A stretch of DNA of 64,000 nucleotides from an uncultured Eubacteriales bacterium (GCA_902790175.1 CADAQZ010000002.1:38138-102137), one strand, 5' to 3'. Counted from the first letter of the stretch, positions 1-9,943 are shown. Notes: generated by a model not told the origin, from the letters alone. Made by a program: numbers and translations.

Positions 1-1
1 C

Positions 2-37
2 AACGCGATCCAGATCGCGGAACTGCTGGTAAAGTAA
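2..37 (+). CDS. 3' end of an unidentified gene (partial)
   Basis: The first bases read in frame as NAIQIAELLVK followed by TAA at 35-37, so the window probably opens inside the last codons of a plus-strand gene. Eleven residues are too few to assign a family. The stop is followed at once by a dispersed palindromic repeat, as expected just downstream of a gene. It could also be chance, because no start or ribosome binding site is visible in the window. Confidence 0.3.
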   Translation, partial: NAIQIAELLVK

Positions 38-138
38 AAGATCCTTCGCTTCGCTAAAGCTTCGCTCAGGATGACAACGACGCGGCAACTGCCGACCTGT
101 CATCCTGAGCGGAGCGTCAGCGGAGTCGAAGGATCTTT
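37..138. repeat. Dispersed inverted repeat, GATCCTTC family
   Basis: The element opens with AAAGATCCTTCG and closes with CGAAGGATCTTT. Internal CGCTCAGGATGACA and TGTCATCCTGAGCG form the complementary inner arms, so the whole stretch can fold into one long imperfect hairpin. A second copy of the same design lies at 43885-43988. It contains no gene and sits between a probable plus-strand gene end and the convergent acetyltransferase gene. It may act as a bidirectional terminator or be a REP-like or MITE-like element. Confidence 0.75.
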
Positions 139-153
139 CCCCCTCGCGCCAGG

Positions 154-669
154 CTAAACCTCAACCTCATACGTCAATTCCATCCGCTCCTCGTCCGAGG
201 AGCGGTTCTTGCGCCCGCCGTCGCAGGCGGTGCGGCGCATGCCCAGGCGCTCCATCAGGCGGTAGGAGGCCGCGTTCTCGCTGTCGCAGTAGGCGATGAA
301 TCGGCGGACGCCCAGGTTTTTATGCGCCCATTCCATCAGCCCTTTCGCGGCCTCCTGCGCGTAGCCGTTGCCCCAGTAACGCTTGTCCAGTATCCACCCC
401 AGCGTTCCCTGGCCCTCGCCGTGCATCTCGATGTCGATGCCGCCAATCTGCGCGCCGTCCAGGAAGATGGTGAACTCGTAGCAATTCGGCTCTGGCTTCG
501 CCATCTCCGCCATCGATTCGCGGATGAAGGCCTCGGTCTCCTCGATGCTCTCGTTGGGCAGGAACATCATGAAGCGCGTGTTCTCCGGGTCGCTGGAATA
601 GGCGTGGCGCGCTTCGAGGTCCTTAAGGCACACGGACCTCAGGGTCAGGCGCGGGGTGGAAATGGTCAT
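154..669 (-). CDS. GNAT-family N-acetyltransferase (RimJ/RimL type)
   Basis: This 171-residue protein begins MTISTPRLTLR, the usual opening of RimJ/RimL-like GNAT enzymes. It continues through the acetyl-CoA-binding region (GWILDKRYWGNGYAQEA) and ends with the typical ENAASYRLMERLGM segment. It would transfer an acetyl group from acetyl-CoA to an amine on a protein, antibiotic or small molecule; the substrate cannot be read from sequence. The gene overlaps the clpB stop: an ATG at 681 shares ATGA with it, but the GGAGG at 683-687 is only 1 nt from that ATG and 13 nt from the ATG at 669, so I prefer 669. It probably rides on the clpB transcript. Confidence 0.85.
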   Translation of the reverse strand: MTISTPRLTLRSVCLKDLEARHAYSSDPENTRFMMFLPNESIEETEAFIRESMAEMAKPEPNCYEFTIFLDGAQIGGIDIEMHGEGQGTLGWILDKRYWGNGYAQEAAKGLMEWAHKNLGVRRFIAYCDSENAASYRLMERLGMRRTACDGGRKNRSSDEERMELTYEVEV

Positions 670-677
670 ATTGTTTT

Positions 678-3302
<2,625 letters not shown>

Positions 3303-3348
3303 ATATTCTCCCCCTCTCGTTCAAGGGCAGTAAGGTTTAAAAGTCTTA

Positions 3349-3393
3349 TTTGACTTTCTTTGACTATTATAGCGCATCTCCGGGATTTGTCAA
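3349..3393 (-). promoter_or_regulatory. clpB promoter with overlapping CtsR operator
   Basis: On the minus strand TTGACA (3393-3388) and TATAAT (3371-3366) are separated by 16 bp. Immediately downstream, 3365-3349 reads AGTCAAAGAAAGTCAAA, which matches the CtsR heptad repeat RGTCAAANANRGTCAAA at every position. The operator would cover the transcription start, so CtsR binding should block clpB transcription until heat shock. The match is seen directly; binding by CtsR is inferred from known Firmicutes class III control. No ctsR gene lies in the window. Confidence 0.9.
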
Positions 3394-3420
3394 TAGGTTT
3401 TGGAAAAAAAGTTGGGTTTG

Positions 3421-3449
3421 TTGCTTTTCAAGCCAAAAAAGACTATAAT
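3421..3449 (+). promoter_or_regulatory. murI promoter
   Basis: TTGCTT at 3421-3426 and TATAAT at 3444-3449 are spaced by 17 bp, 33 bp before the glutamate racemase start. It is divergent from the clpB promoter, about 28 bp away. Confidence 0.75.
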
Positions 3450-3481
3450 GGAAGCATGAAACGAGACGGGAGTGCGCGCGC

Positions 3482-4237
3482 ATGAATGACCTGATAGGCT
3501 TCTTTGACAGCGGCGTGGGCGGCATCAGCGTGCTGCACGCGGCGCGCAGGCTCATGCCCAACGAGCACTTCCTGTTCTACGGCGACAACAAAAACGCCCC
3601 CTACGGCCCAAGGTCGCTGGAGGAGATCCGCGCGCTGAGCGCGGCGGGCATCGGAAAGCTGCTGGAGCGCGGCGTGAAGGCCGTCGTGATCGCCTGCAAC
3701 ACGGCCACCTCCGCCTACGCCGAGATCATCCGCGCCGAGCGCAGGGACCTGCCCATCGTGGGCATGGAGCCCGCGCTGAAGCCCGCGCACTTCGCACGCC
3801 ACGGCGGTCAGGTGATCGTGCTGGCGACGGACACGACTCTGCGGCTTGAAAAGTTTGAACGGCTGATGAGCCTCTACGGCCGGGACGTGATCCCGGTGGT
3901 CGGCGAGGGGCTGGTGGAGCTGGTGGAGGGCGGCAAGGCCGCGTCTCCCGAGGCCGAGGTGCGGCTGGCCGCGCTGCTAATGCCCTACATGGACCGGCAG
4001 ATCGACGCCATCGTGCTGGGCTGCACGCACTACCCGTTCCTGCGTGCGCCGATCCAGCGCCTGTTCCCGGACGCCCAACTGTTCGACGGGCTGGAGGGCA
4101 CGGCCCAGCGGCTCAAATACCTGCTCGACGAGCGCGACCTGCGCTCGGACGACTCCCCCGGCAGCGTGGAGTACATGAGCTCCGGCGGGGATGAAGCCGT
4201 GGCGCTGATGAAGCGGTTGATGGAGAGTTTGGATTGA
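3482..4237 (+). CDS. murI: Glutamate racemase
   Basis: This 251-residue enzyme interconverts L- and D-glutamate to supply D-Glu for peptidoglycan precursors in the cytoplasm. The family signatures are intact: GFFDSGVGG at the N-terminus, the first catalytic cysteine in ACNTAT, and the second in LGCTHYPFL. Length is typical (about 250-280 residues). GGGAG lies 9 nt before the ATG. The gene has its own promoter and ends at a strong bidirectional hairpin, so it appears to be monocistronic. Confidence 0.96.
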   Translation: MNDLIGFFDSGVGGISVLHAARRLMPNEHFLFYGDNKNAPYGPRSLEEIRALSAAGIGKLLERGVKAVVIACNTATSAYAEIIRAERRDLPIVGMEPALKPAHFARHGGQVIVLATDTTLRLEKFERLMSLYGRDVIPVVGEGLVELVEGGKAASPEAEVRLAALLMPYMDRQIDAIVLGCTHYPFLRAPIQRLFPDAQLFDGLEGTAQRLKYLLDERDLRSDDSPGSVEYMSSGGDEAVALMKRLMESLD

Positions 4238-4246
4238 ATCTTATAA

Positions 4247-4280
4247 GAAATGGCCGCCGGCATCGACCGGCGGCCATTTC
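4247..4280. terminator. Bidirectional hairpin terminator, murI / LacI regulator
   Basis: GAAATGGCCGCCGG and CCGGCGGCCATTTC form a perfect 14-bp stem with a 6-nt loop between two convergent genes. The T-run is weak on both sides, so it may act mainly as a folded 3' end. Confidence 0.7.
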
Positions 4281-4292
4281 TCACGCGTTCGT

Positions 4293-5306
4293 TTACCACT
4301 CATTGCACCAGCCCACGGTGCCGCCCTTGACGAGCGTGACGGGGATGGTGACGTCCTCAAAGCGGGTGGCCTGCGGGTTCTCGAGGCGCTCGACGAGCCG
4401 GATCGCGGCCTCGCGGCCCATGGACACGCCGTTCTGGCGGATCGTGGTCAGCTGCGGGCGCAGCGACTGCGTCAGCCCGATGCCGTCGTAGCCCGCCACG
4501 GAGATGTCCGCCGGGATGCGCAGCTCGCGCTCGCGGATGATCTCCTGCGCGCCGAAATAGGTGGCGTCGTCGGGCAGCAGGATGCAGCTGGGGCGGTCCT
4601 CCCGATCCAGCATCTTCTCGACGATCATGCGCACCACGTCCGGCTCGCCGTAGCGGCCCTCGACGAGGTAGCCCTCGGGGATCTCCAGCCCATGCGCCTG
4701 CATGGTCTGTTTGAACTGGTCGATGCGGTCCTCCGTGACCTGCGAATTGCGCTGGCCGCTGATGAAGGCGATGCGGTGGTGCCCCATCGAATAGGCGTAG
4801 TCCACCAGCTGTTTGACGCCGTCGTGGTTGTCGGAGAACACGCTGGGGTGCCGGTCGGTGGGATGGTCGATGGTCACGCAGGGGATCTCGCTCTCCAGCA
4901 GCTCCGTGACCTCGGGCGAGTAGAAATCCACGCACGCCAGGCACACGCCGTCCAGGTTGCGATAGCGGCAGTGCTCCAGATAGCTGGCGCTCTCGCCGCT
5001 CATGTTGTGGTTGATGAACGTGATGTCGTAGCCGCGGCTCTCCACCTCGGCCTTGAAGGCGTTGAGCATCGTGGCAAAGAAGGGATGCGTCAGGCCGCTG
5101 TAGGTCTCGTCCACGAACAGCACGCCGAGGTTGTGGGTCAGCTGCGGCTTCTCGGCCTTCTCCAGCGGATAGCCGACCTCCCGCGCCGCCTCCAGCACCT
5201 TAGCCTGCATGTCGGGCCCGATGACCGCGTAATCGTTCAAGACCCTGCCCACCAGATGCGCGGGCAGGCCGCACTTGTTGGCCACGTCCTTGATGGTCGC
5301 AGACAT
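4293..5306 (-). CDS. LacI/GalR-family transcriptional regulator
   Basis: This 337-residue regulator has an N-terminal LacI helix-turn-helix (MSATIKDVANKCGLPAHLVGRVL, residues 1-23) followed by a periplasmic-binding-protein-like effector domain with SDNHDGVKQLVDYAYSMGH and VAGYDGIGL-type segments. Such proteins repress carbohydrate genes until a sugar binds. The start at 5306 is chosen because AGGAGG lies 8 nt upstream and the HTH begins right there. No transporter or glycosidase gene is adjacent, so its target is unknown; it may control itself or distant genes. A small CCGGT-N3-ACCGG palindrome lies in its leader. Confidence 0.9.
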   Translation of the reverse strand: MSATIKDVANKCGLPAHLVGRVLNDYAVIGPDMQAKVLEAAREVGYPLEKAEKPQLTHNLGVLFVDETYSGLTHPFFATMLNAFKAEVESRGYDITFINHNMSGESASYLEHCRYRNLDGVCLACVDFYSPEVTELLESEIPCVTIDHPTDRHPSVFSDNHDGVKQLVDYAYSMGHHRIAFISGQRNSQVTEDRIDQFKQTMQAHGLEIPEGYLVEGRYGEPDVVRMIVEKMLDREDRPSCILLPDDATYFGAQEIIRERELRIPADISVAGYDGIGLTQSLRPQLTTIRQNGVSMGREAAIRLVERLENPQATRFEDVTIPVTLVKGGTVGWCNEW

Positions 5307-5331
5307 GCCTGACACCTCCTTTATTGGTCGC

Positions 5332-5391
5332 GCCGGTATCACCGGCAGTTTACGCTATTTTCATTATACATGATTTCCCACTTCAATGCAA
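5332..5391 (-). promoter_or_regulatory. Promoter and possible operator of the LacI-type gene
   Basis: TTGCAT (5391-5386) and TATAAT (5368-5363) are 17 bp apart on the minus strand. The transcribed leader holds a short inverted repeat, CCGGT-ATC-ACCGG, inside 5332-5346. This could be an autoregulatory operator, although it lacks the central CG usual in LacI-family sites. Confidence 0.65.
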
Positions 5392-5422
5392 GGATTTTTC
5401 GTGGGAATACACGCGTCGAAAT

Positions 5423-6328
5423 CTATTTCACCACCGGCCTCTGGTAGTGCGGCATCTCGATGCCCTCGGCGTCGAAGCGGGCCTTCACGCGGGTGCGCAG
5501 CTCGCGCTCGATGCGCCAATTCTCGCCCACCGGGCACTGGGCTGCGATGCGCACCAGCACGCAGTCCGGCTCGAAGGAGAGTATGCTCATCACCTCGGGC
5601 TTCTCCATCAGACCCGGGACCTCCTTCCCGGCCTTCTCCATCTCGTCGTCGAGCATCTCCACGATCTTCGCCTGCTCGACATCGTAGGGGCATCGCACGT
5701 CCACGATGGCGCGCTTGTAGCCGCGGCTCATGTTGGTCAGCGTGCGGATGTCGCCGTTTGGGATCACGTAGAGGTTGCCGTTGTAGTCGCGCACTGCGGT
5801 GGTGCGGATGGCGATGGTTTCCACCGTGCCGGCCAGGTCGTTTATCCTGACGATGTCGCCGACGGAGATGCTGCCCTCGATCCAGATGAATATGCCGGAG
5901 ATGATGTCCTTGATCAGCGTCTGTGCGCCGAAGCTGATGGCGATGCCGCCGACCCCGGCCACGGCCAGCAGCGAGGACACGTTGACGTTGAAGATGCTCA
6001 GCGTCACCGTGATGATGATGAAGTACATGATGTAGTTGAAGATGCTGGTGACCAGCGAGCGCACGGTGCTCAGCTGGGCGGCGGACTTCATGCTCTTTTG
6101 CCCGCGCATCTTCACGACCGAGGCGACCATGCGCCGCCCGACGCGAATCACGATGCAGCCGATGAAGATCGCCAGCGCGGCCATCAGAAGGCGCGTGGTG
6201 AGCATGGGCAGGCCGGACAGGAAGTTGCCCGCCTTGTCGCTCGCGGACTCGATGATGTCCCCCACCTGGTCCACGACGCCCTGCATCCCGGACGCCTCTT
6301 CCGCGAGGGCGGAATTTATGTACAGCAT
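5423..6328 (-). CDS. mscS: Small-conductance mechanosensitive channel (MscS family)
   Basis: This 301-residue protein has three predicted membrane segments near residues 40-65, 90-115 and 120-150. The pore-lining helix is followed by the conserved AGVGGIAISFGAQTLIKDIISGIFIWIE-type stretch (about residues 145-172) and the VGDIVRI beta domain, all diagnostic of MscS. It would open under membrane tension to release solutes during hypo-osmotic shock. The C-terminal mixed domain ends in a predicted beta strand. The gene lies downstream of the MocR-like gene on the same strand, separated by the 7-bp tandem repeat, and no clear promoter was seen between them. Confidence 0.93.
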   Translation of the reverse strand: MLYINSALAEEASGMQGVVDQVGDIIESASDKAGNFLSGLPMLTTRLLMAALAIFIGCIVIRVGRRMVASVVKMRGQKSMKSAAQLSTVRSLVTSIFNYIMYFIIITVTLSIFNVNVSSLLAVAGVGGIAISFGAQTLIKDIISGIFIWIEGSISVGDIVRINDLAGTVETIAIRTTAVRDYNGNLYVIPNGDIRTLTNMSRGYKRAIVDVRCPYDVEQAKIVEMLDDEMEKAGKEVPGLMEKPEVMSILSFEPDCVLVRIAAQCPVGENWRIERELRTRVKARFDAEGIEMPHYQRPVVK

Positions 6329-6343
6329 ATGTTACACCCTACC

Positions 6344-6433
6344 TAATCCCTAATCTCTAATCCCTAATCCCTAATCCCTAATCCCTAATCTCTAATCCCT
6401 AATCCCTAATCCCTAATCCCTAATCCCTAATCC
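6344..6433. repeat. Tandem heptanucleotide repeat (TAATCCC)n, about 13 copies
   Basis: Twelve full units and one partial unit of TAATCCC run without interruption. The second and seventh units are TAATCTC, five units (35 bp) apart, which suggests that a block was duplicated. The array fills most of the gap between the MocR-like gene and mscS, both on the minus strand. A related heptamer array (CTACTCC, last unit CTAATCC) sits at 20645-20679. Copy number is likely variable by slippage. Confidence 0.95.
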
Positions 6434-6466
6434 ACTATACCATAACCCACCGCGGTTAATCAACCC

Positions 6467-7534
6467 TCATTTCCCGGCCTCGCGGCGCTTCTGGCGGCGG
6501 ACGCGGTTGATGTGGCGCTCGAAGTCGCCGCCCGCGATCAGGTCGGCCAGCAGGTACTGTTCAAACGCGGGCACCGGGCAGCTGTAAAAGCCCACGCGCT
6601 CCTCAAACAGCGCCGTCAGGCGCTCCGGCAGCACCATGTAGCCCGCGCGCAGCGAGGGCGACACCGTGCGTGTGAACGTGTTGAGGTAGATCACGTTCCC
6701 GCGCTCCGAGCGCGAGAACACCGTCTCCTCCGGCTTTCTGAGCAGCGAGAACTCCGACTCGAAGTCGTCCTCGACGATGTATCGATCGCCCTCCGTGGCC
6801 CAGCGCAGGTACTCGCCGCGCTTCGAGGCCGAGGCGGTGACACCGGTAGGATAGCTGCGAAAGGGCGTGATGTGCAGTACCGTCGCCCGCGTGTTCTTCA
6901 GCGCCGCGCTGCGGATGCCGTCGCGGCCCAGCGGCAGCGGCTCCACCGCTACGCCCTTGGACCGGTAGACCTGCTCGATCTTCGCGTAGGAGGGGTCCTC
7001 GACGGCGAACACGCGCTCGCGGCCCAGCAGCTCCACCACGAGGCCGTAGAGGTACTCCGCGCCGGAGCCTATCACGATCTGGTCCACGCCCGCCTGCACG
7101 CCGCGGTTGCGCGACAGATAGGCCGACAGCGCGCGCCGAAGCTCCAGGCAGCCCGCGTTCGGCGACTTTCGCAGCAGCGCCTCGCCGTAGTCCGAGATCA
7201 CGCGGCGCATCGACTTCGCCAGCACCCAGAACGGGAAGGCGTCCGCCTCCCCCACGCCCTGCGCGGGCCGGGGAAGCGCCTGCGCAGCCTCGGCGGCGGC
7301 AAAGCCGTCGGAGCGACGGTAGAGGACGAAGTAGCCGCTGCGGGGGCGCGCCTCGGCGTAGCCCTCCTGGCAGAGCAGTTCGTAGCTGTGCTCCACGGTA
7401 ATGGCGCTCAGGCCCCGGTCCAGCGCGACCTGCCGCCGCGAGGGCAGACGCGCCCCATACGGCCACGCCCCGCGGGCGATCTCGTCCCGCAGGGATTCGT
7501 ACAACTTCAAATACTCAGGCTTGTCGGCGCGCAT
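6467..7534 (-). CDS. MocR-like regulator, short and lacking the PLP lysine
   Basis: This 355-residue protein has an N-terminal GntR winged helix (residues 1-75: LPSRRQVALDRGLSAITVEHSYE-type HTH) and an aminotransferase fold-type I domain (about 100-345). Family members normally carry the PLP-binding lysine in an F-S-K-T motif; here the matching motif is TFTRT with arginine at residue 279 (codon CGC). The usual 100 or so C-terminal residues of the small domain are also missing, the protein ending RRQKRREAGK. It could be a clostridial subfamily that senses a ligand without a Schiff base, or a decaying gene. It is divergent from an ECF S component, the arrangement expected for a PdxR-like vitamin regulator. 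Confidence 0.85.
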   Translation of the reverse strand: MRADKPEYLKLYESLRDEIARGAWPYGARLPSRRQVALDRGLSAITVEHSYELLCQEGYAEARPRSGYFVLYRRSDGFAAAEAAQALPRPAQGVGEADAFPFWVLAKSMRRVISDYGEALLRKSPNAGCLELRRALSAYLSRNRGVQAGVDQIVIGSGAEYLYGLVVELLGRERVFAVEDPSYAKIEQVYRSKGVAVEPLPLGRDGIRSAALKNTRATVLHITPFRSYPTGVTASASKRGEYLRWATEGDRYIVEDDFESEFSLLRKPEETVFSRSERGNVIYLNTFTRTVSPSLRAGYMVLPERLTALFEERVGFYSCPVPAFEQYLLADLIAGGDFERHINRVRRQKRREAGK

Positions 7535-7565
7535 CTGGTCTTATTATTTTCTCCTTTTCTGGCGC

Positions 7566-7613
7566 TTTTCATAGGAACAGTTTTAGTATATACTCTAGTG
7601 CATTCAAAGTCAA
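7566..7613. promoter_or_regulatory. Overlapping divergent promoters sharing a palindromic -10
   Basis: On the minus strand TTGACT (7613-7608) lies 17 bp from TATACT (7590-7585), serving the MocR-like gene. The palindrome AGTATATACT (7585-7594) also supplies a plus-strand TATACT (7589-7594), 17 bp after a weak TTTTCA (7566-7571), serving the ECF gene. Only one polymerase could occupy the site at a time, so the two genes should be mutually exclusive or tuned by the regulator. Confidence 0.6.
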
Positions 7614-7635
7614 CCCGGTTTTTGGAGGTGTTTCT

Positions 7636-8202
7636 ATGAACAACAAGCGCCTGACGGTATTCAACATCACGTTCATGGCGATGATGGCGGCCATGGTCTA
7701 CGTGGTCACGCTGTTCCGCTTTCCGCTGATGGGCTCGAAGGTCCACTTCGCCAACGCCGTGTGCCTGCTGTCCGGCATCCTGCTGGGGCCGCTGCAGGGC
7801 GGCCTGGCGGCGGGCGTCGGCTCGGCGCTCTACGACGCCGTGGCGGGCTACGACTTCATCAACGTGCTGATCACGCTGGTGTCGAAGTTCGCGATGGCCT
7901 GGGTCTGCGGCATGATACTTCACGGCGGCAAAAAGCCCCATCGGCTGGATCGCACGGCGCTGGCCTGCGTCGTCGGCGCGCTGACCTACGTGGCGCTTTA
8001 CATGCTCAAGACCTTCATCTACAACAAGTTCGTCTACGGCTATCCGCTGGACGCCGTGGGCGCGACGATGGTCGCCAAGCTGATCCCCTCGCTGATCAAC
8101 GCCGCCGCAGCCGTGGTGGCCGCGCCGCTGTTCTACCACGCGGTGCTCCCGGCGCTGAAGTCCAGCGGGCTTTTGAAGCGGATGTACGCCGGCGAGGCGT
8201 GA
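7636..8202 (+). CDS. ECF transporter S (substrate-binding) component
   Basis: This 188-residue membrane protein has about six hydrophobic segments. It shows the S-component features of an N-terminal FMAMMAAMVYV helix, a conserved small-residue GILLGPLQGGLAAGVGSALYD region, and a later FIYNKFVYG loop. It would bind a vitamin at the membrane and use a shared EcfAAT energizing module encoded elsewhere. GGAGGTG lies 5 nt before the ATG. Because a MocR-type (potentially PLP-sensing) regulator is divergent from it, vitamin B6 is an attractive but unproven substrate. A GC-rich terminator follows, so it is monocistronic. Confidence 0.88.
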   Translation: MNNKRLTVFNITFMAMMAAMVYVVTLFRFPLMGSKVHFANAVCLLSGILLGPLQGGLAAGVGSALYDAVAGYDFINVLITLVSKFAMAWVCGMILHGGKKPHRLDRTALACVVGALTYVALYMLKTFIYNKFVYGYPLDAVGATMVAKLIPSLINAAAAVVAAPLFYHAVLPALKSSGLLKRMYAGEA

Positions 8203-8223
8203 CGCGCTCCGGCATCATATTGA

Positions 8224-8253
8224 CCCCGGGCCGCAGAAGGCGGCCCGGGGTTT
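8224..8253 (+). terminator. Rho-independent terminator after the ECF gene
   Basis: CCCCGGGCCGC and GCGGCCCGGGG form a perfect 11-bp stem with a 5-nt loop, followed by TTT. Confidence 0.8.
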
Positions 8254-8275
8254 GATGTTATTGCACACTTTTGTG

Positions 8276-8304
8276 TTGACATCCGGCCTCCCGGGCGTTA
8301 TCAT
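8276..8304 (+). promoter_or_regulatory. Promoter of the small membrane protein / GH5 unit
   Basis: TTGACA (8276-8281) and TATCAT (8299-8304) are separated by 17 bp, 51 bp before the small gene. No other promoter is evident before the GH5 gene. Confidence 0.75.
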
Positions 8305-8354
8305 CAAAAGGAGCGGGGCGCGACAGCCCCGTCCCACGAAAGCGAGGACTGCCC

Positions 8355-8636
8355 ATGCGCGAATTCAACTTCAAGCGCTCCGTGATACGCCTGCTGATCG
8401 TCACCACCCTGCTGCTCGTCGGCGCGTGGGTGGGGCTGAAGCTGATGCAGTACCACGGCGACATGGACCTGCTGGTCAAGGACCTGGAGAAGCTCGGCGT
8501 CGTCTCGTTCTTCCGGGACAAGGTCGGCCCGTGGTTCCAGAAGGACTTTCTGCCCTTCTTCACGGAAAAGGTGTTCCCCAAGATCGAAGAGCTGGCCCGC
8601 CCGGCGCGCGAATACATCGAATCGCACATGATTTGA
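8355..8636 (+). CDS. Small membrane-anchored protein of unknown function
   Basis: This 93-residue product has a basic start (MREFNFKRS), one hydrophobic helix at about residues 9-28, and a charged, amphipathic remainder likely to face outward or lie along the membrane. I do not recognise the family. GAGG lies about 8 nt before the ATG, and a consensus promoter precedes it, which supports a real gene. It is 61 bp upstream of the GH5 gene on the same strand, so the two may be cotranscribed, but nothing links them functionally. Confidence 0.7.
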   Translation: MREFNFKRSVIRLLIVTTLLLVGAWVGLKLMQYHGDMDLLVKDLEKLGVVSFFRDKVGPWFQKDFLPFFTEKVFPKIEELARPAREYIESHMI

Positions 8637-8697
8637 CGCCTGTCTCGTTCCCTTTCCCGCACAGGCCGGCCCTTTACGACCAGAAAGGAGTTTTTCC

Positions 8698-9732
8698 ATG
8701 CGCACATTCACCGGTTTCCAGCACGGCGTGAACCTGGGCGGCTGGCTCAGCCAGTGCGTCGCCACCACCGACGAGCACTTCAACACCTTCATCACCGAGG
8801 CGGACATCGAGCGCATCGCCACGATGGGCCTCGACCACGTGCGCCTGCCCGTGGACTACAACTGGATCGAGGACGAGGAGGGCGCGCCGATCGAGGCGGG
8901 TCTTGGGCACATCGACGACTGCGTGCGCTGGTGCGAGGCGCGGGGCCTGAATCTGCTGCTGGATCTGCACAAGGCGTTCGGCTATACCTTCGACCCGCTG
9001 GAGGTGAACGCCGACCGCGAGATCTTCTTCCACGACGCGGCGCTGCAGGCGCGCTTCATCGCGCTCTGGCGCCGACTGGCCCGCCGCTACGGGCCGCATG
9101 CGGGCGTAGCGTTCGACCTTCTGAACGAGGTCGTCTCGCCGAACGTCGTAAATGAGTGGAACGACATCGTCGACCGCACCATCGCCGCCATCCGTCAGAT
9201 CGCGCCGGACACGTGGATCGTCGTGGGCGGCGTGTGCTACAACAACGTAAAGAGCGTGCCGCTGCTCGCGCCGCCGCGGGATGCGCGCGTGGTGTACAAC
9301 TTCCACTGCTACGAGCCGATGATCTTCACCCACCAGAAGGCCTACTGGGTGGAGGGCATGCCCGCGGACCTGGACGTGGCCTACCCGGACGACCTCGCCC
9401 ACTACCAGGCCCTGTCCGAGCAGCTGTCGTTCGACCTCGCCGGGGCCATCGCCGGCGAGAAGGTGGACGCGCTCGGCCCGCAGTTCTTCGAGGCGATGTT
9501 CGCGCCCGCGATCCGCGCCGCCGAGGCCAACGACGCGCCCCTCTACTGCGGCGAGTACGGCGTGATCGACCAGGCCCCCGCCGAGGACGCGCTGCGCTGG
9601 CACCGGGACATCGGCCAGGTGTTCGACCGGCACGGCATCGGCCGCGCGCTGTGGAACTACAAGAACAAGGACTACGGCCTGGTGGACGCGCACTACGACG
9701 GCGTCCGGGACGAGCTGGTGAAGCTGCTCTGA
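8698..9732 (+). CDS. Glycoside hydrolase family 5 (cellulase-like) enzyme
   Basis: This 344-residue TIM-barrel hydrolase carries the GH5 acid/base glutamate in FDLLNEV (about residue 143) and the nucleophile glutamate in YCGEYGV (about residue 284). It also has the N-terminal GVNLGGWLS and HVRLPVDY motifs. It would cleave beta-1,4-linked glucans, mannans or related oligosaccharides with retention of configuration. There is no signal peptide, so it should act on imported oligosaccharides in the cytoplasm. An AAAGGAG site precedes the ATG. A weak SOS region follows. Confidence 0.92.
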   Translation: MRTFTGFQHGVNLGGWLSQCVATTDEHFNTFITEADIERIATMGLDHVRLPVDYNWIEDEEGAPIEAGLGHIDDCVRWCEARGLNLLLDLHKAFGYTFDPLEVNADREIFFHDAALQARFIALWRRLARRYGPHAGVAFDLLNEVVSPNVVNEWNDIVDRTIAAIRQIAPDTWIVVGGVCYNNVKSVPLLAPPRDARVVYNFHCYEPMIFTHQKAYWVEGMPADLDVAYPDDLAHYQALSEQLSFDLAGAIAGEKVDALGPQFFEAMFAPAIRAAEANDAPLYCGEYGVIDQAPAEDALRWHRDIGQVFDRHGIGRALWNYKNKDYGLVDAHYDGVRDELVKLL

Positions 9733-9801
9733 CACGCAGGCGACCGCATCGAACATCGTTTGTCAAAATGATGAAATCTGCCCGAAATCCGCGAAATCCC
9801 C

Positions 9802-9831
9802 TTGACAAGAACATGCGTTCGATATTATAAT
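9802..9831 (+). promoter_or_regulatory. SOS promoter with LexA box
   Basis: TTGACA (9802-9807) and TATAAT (9826-9831) are 18 bp apart. The spacer contains AGAACATGCGTTCG (9808-9821), which matches the Gram-positive LexA box CGAACNNNNGTTCG except at its first base. LexA bound here would block polymerase. The downstream genes are a Y-family polymerase relic and YolD, both typical SOS genes, so the call is supported by context as well as sequence. Confidence 0.85.
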
Positions 9832-9837
9832 ATTCCC

Positions 9838-9918
9838 ATCGAACGGCACCTTACGAAAGCATGAGATCAGCGCGGCGCGCATGCGCCTCGCCATCGCTTT
9901 CGCGAGGGTGTCGTTTTT
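9838..9918 (+). ncRNA. Possible short SOS-controlled RNA or terminated leader
   Basis: Transcription from the LexA promoter should begin near 9838. The next 80 nt fold well: CGGCACC (9844-9850) pairs with GGTGTCG (9907-9913) with one G-U pair, CGAAAGC (9854-9860) pairs with GCTTTCG (9896-9902), and the interior holds the self-complementary GCGCATGCGC. A T6 run at 9913-9918 follows the closing stem, as in an intrinsic terminator. This would yield a free RNA of about 80 nt or attenuate the polymerase/yolD message. It matches no riboswitch consensus I know. Confidence 0.4.
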
Positions 9919-9943
9919 TGGCTCATCACGGAAAGTTGTGGCT

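Noticed and set aside
6344-6433. A CRISPR array or telomere
   Set aside because: The 7-bp units are contiguous with no spacers, and the array is inside a chromosome between ordinary genes.
9747-9759. A second LexA box (CGAACATCGTTTG) upstream of the SOS promoter
   Set aside because: The half-sites are one base too close together and one is imperfect; the good box is at 9808-9821.
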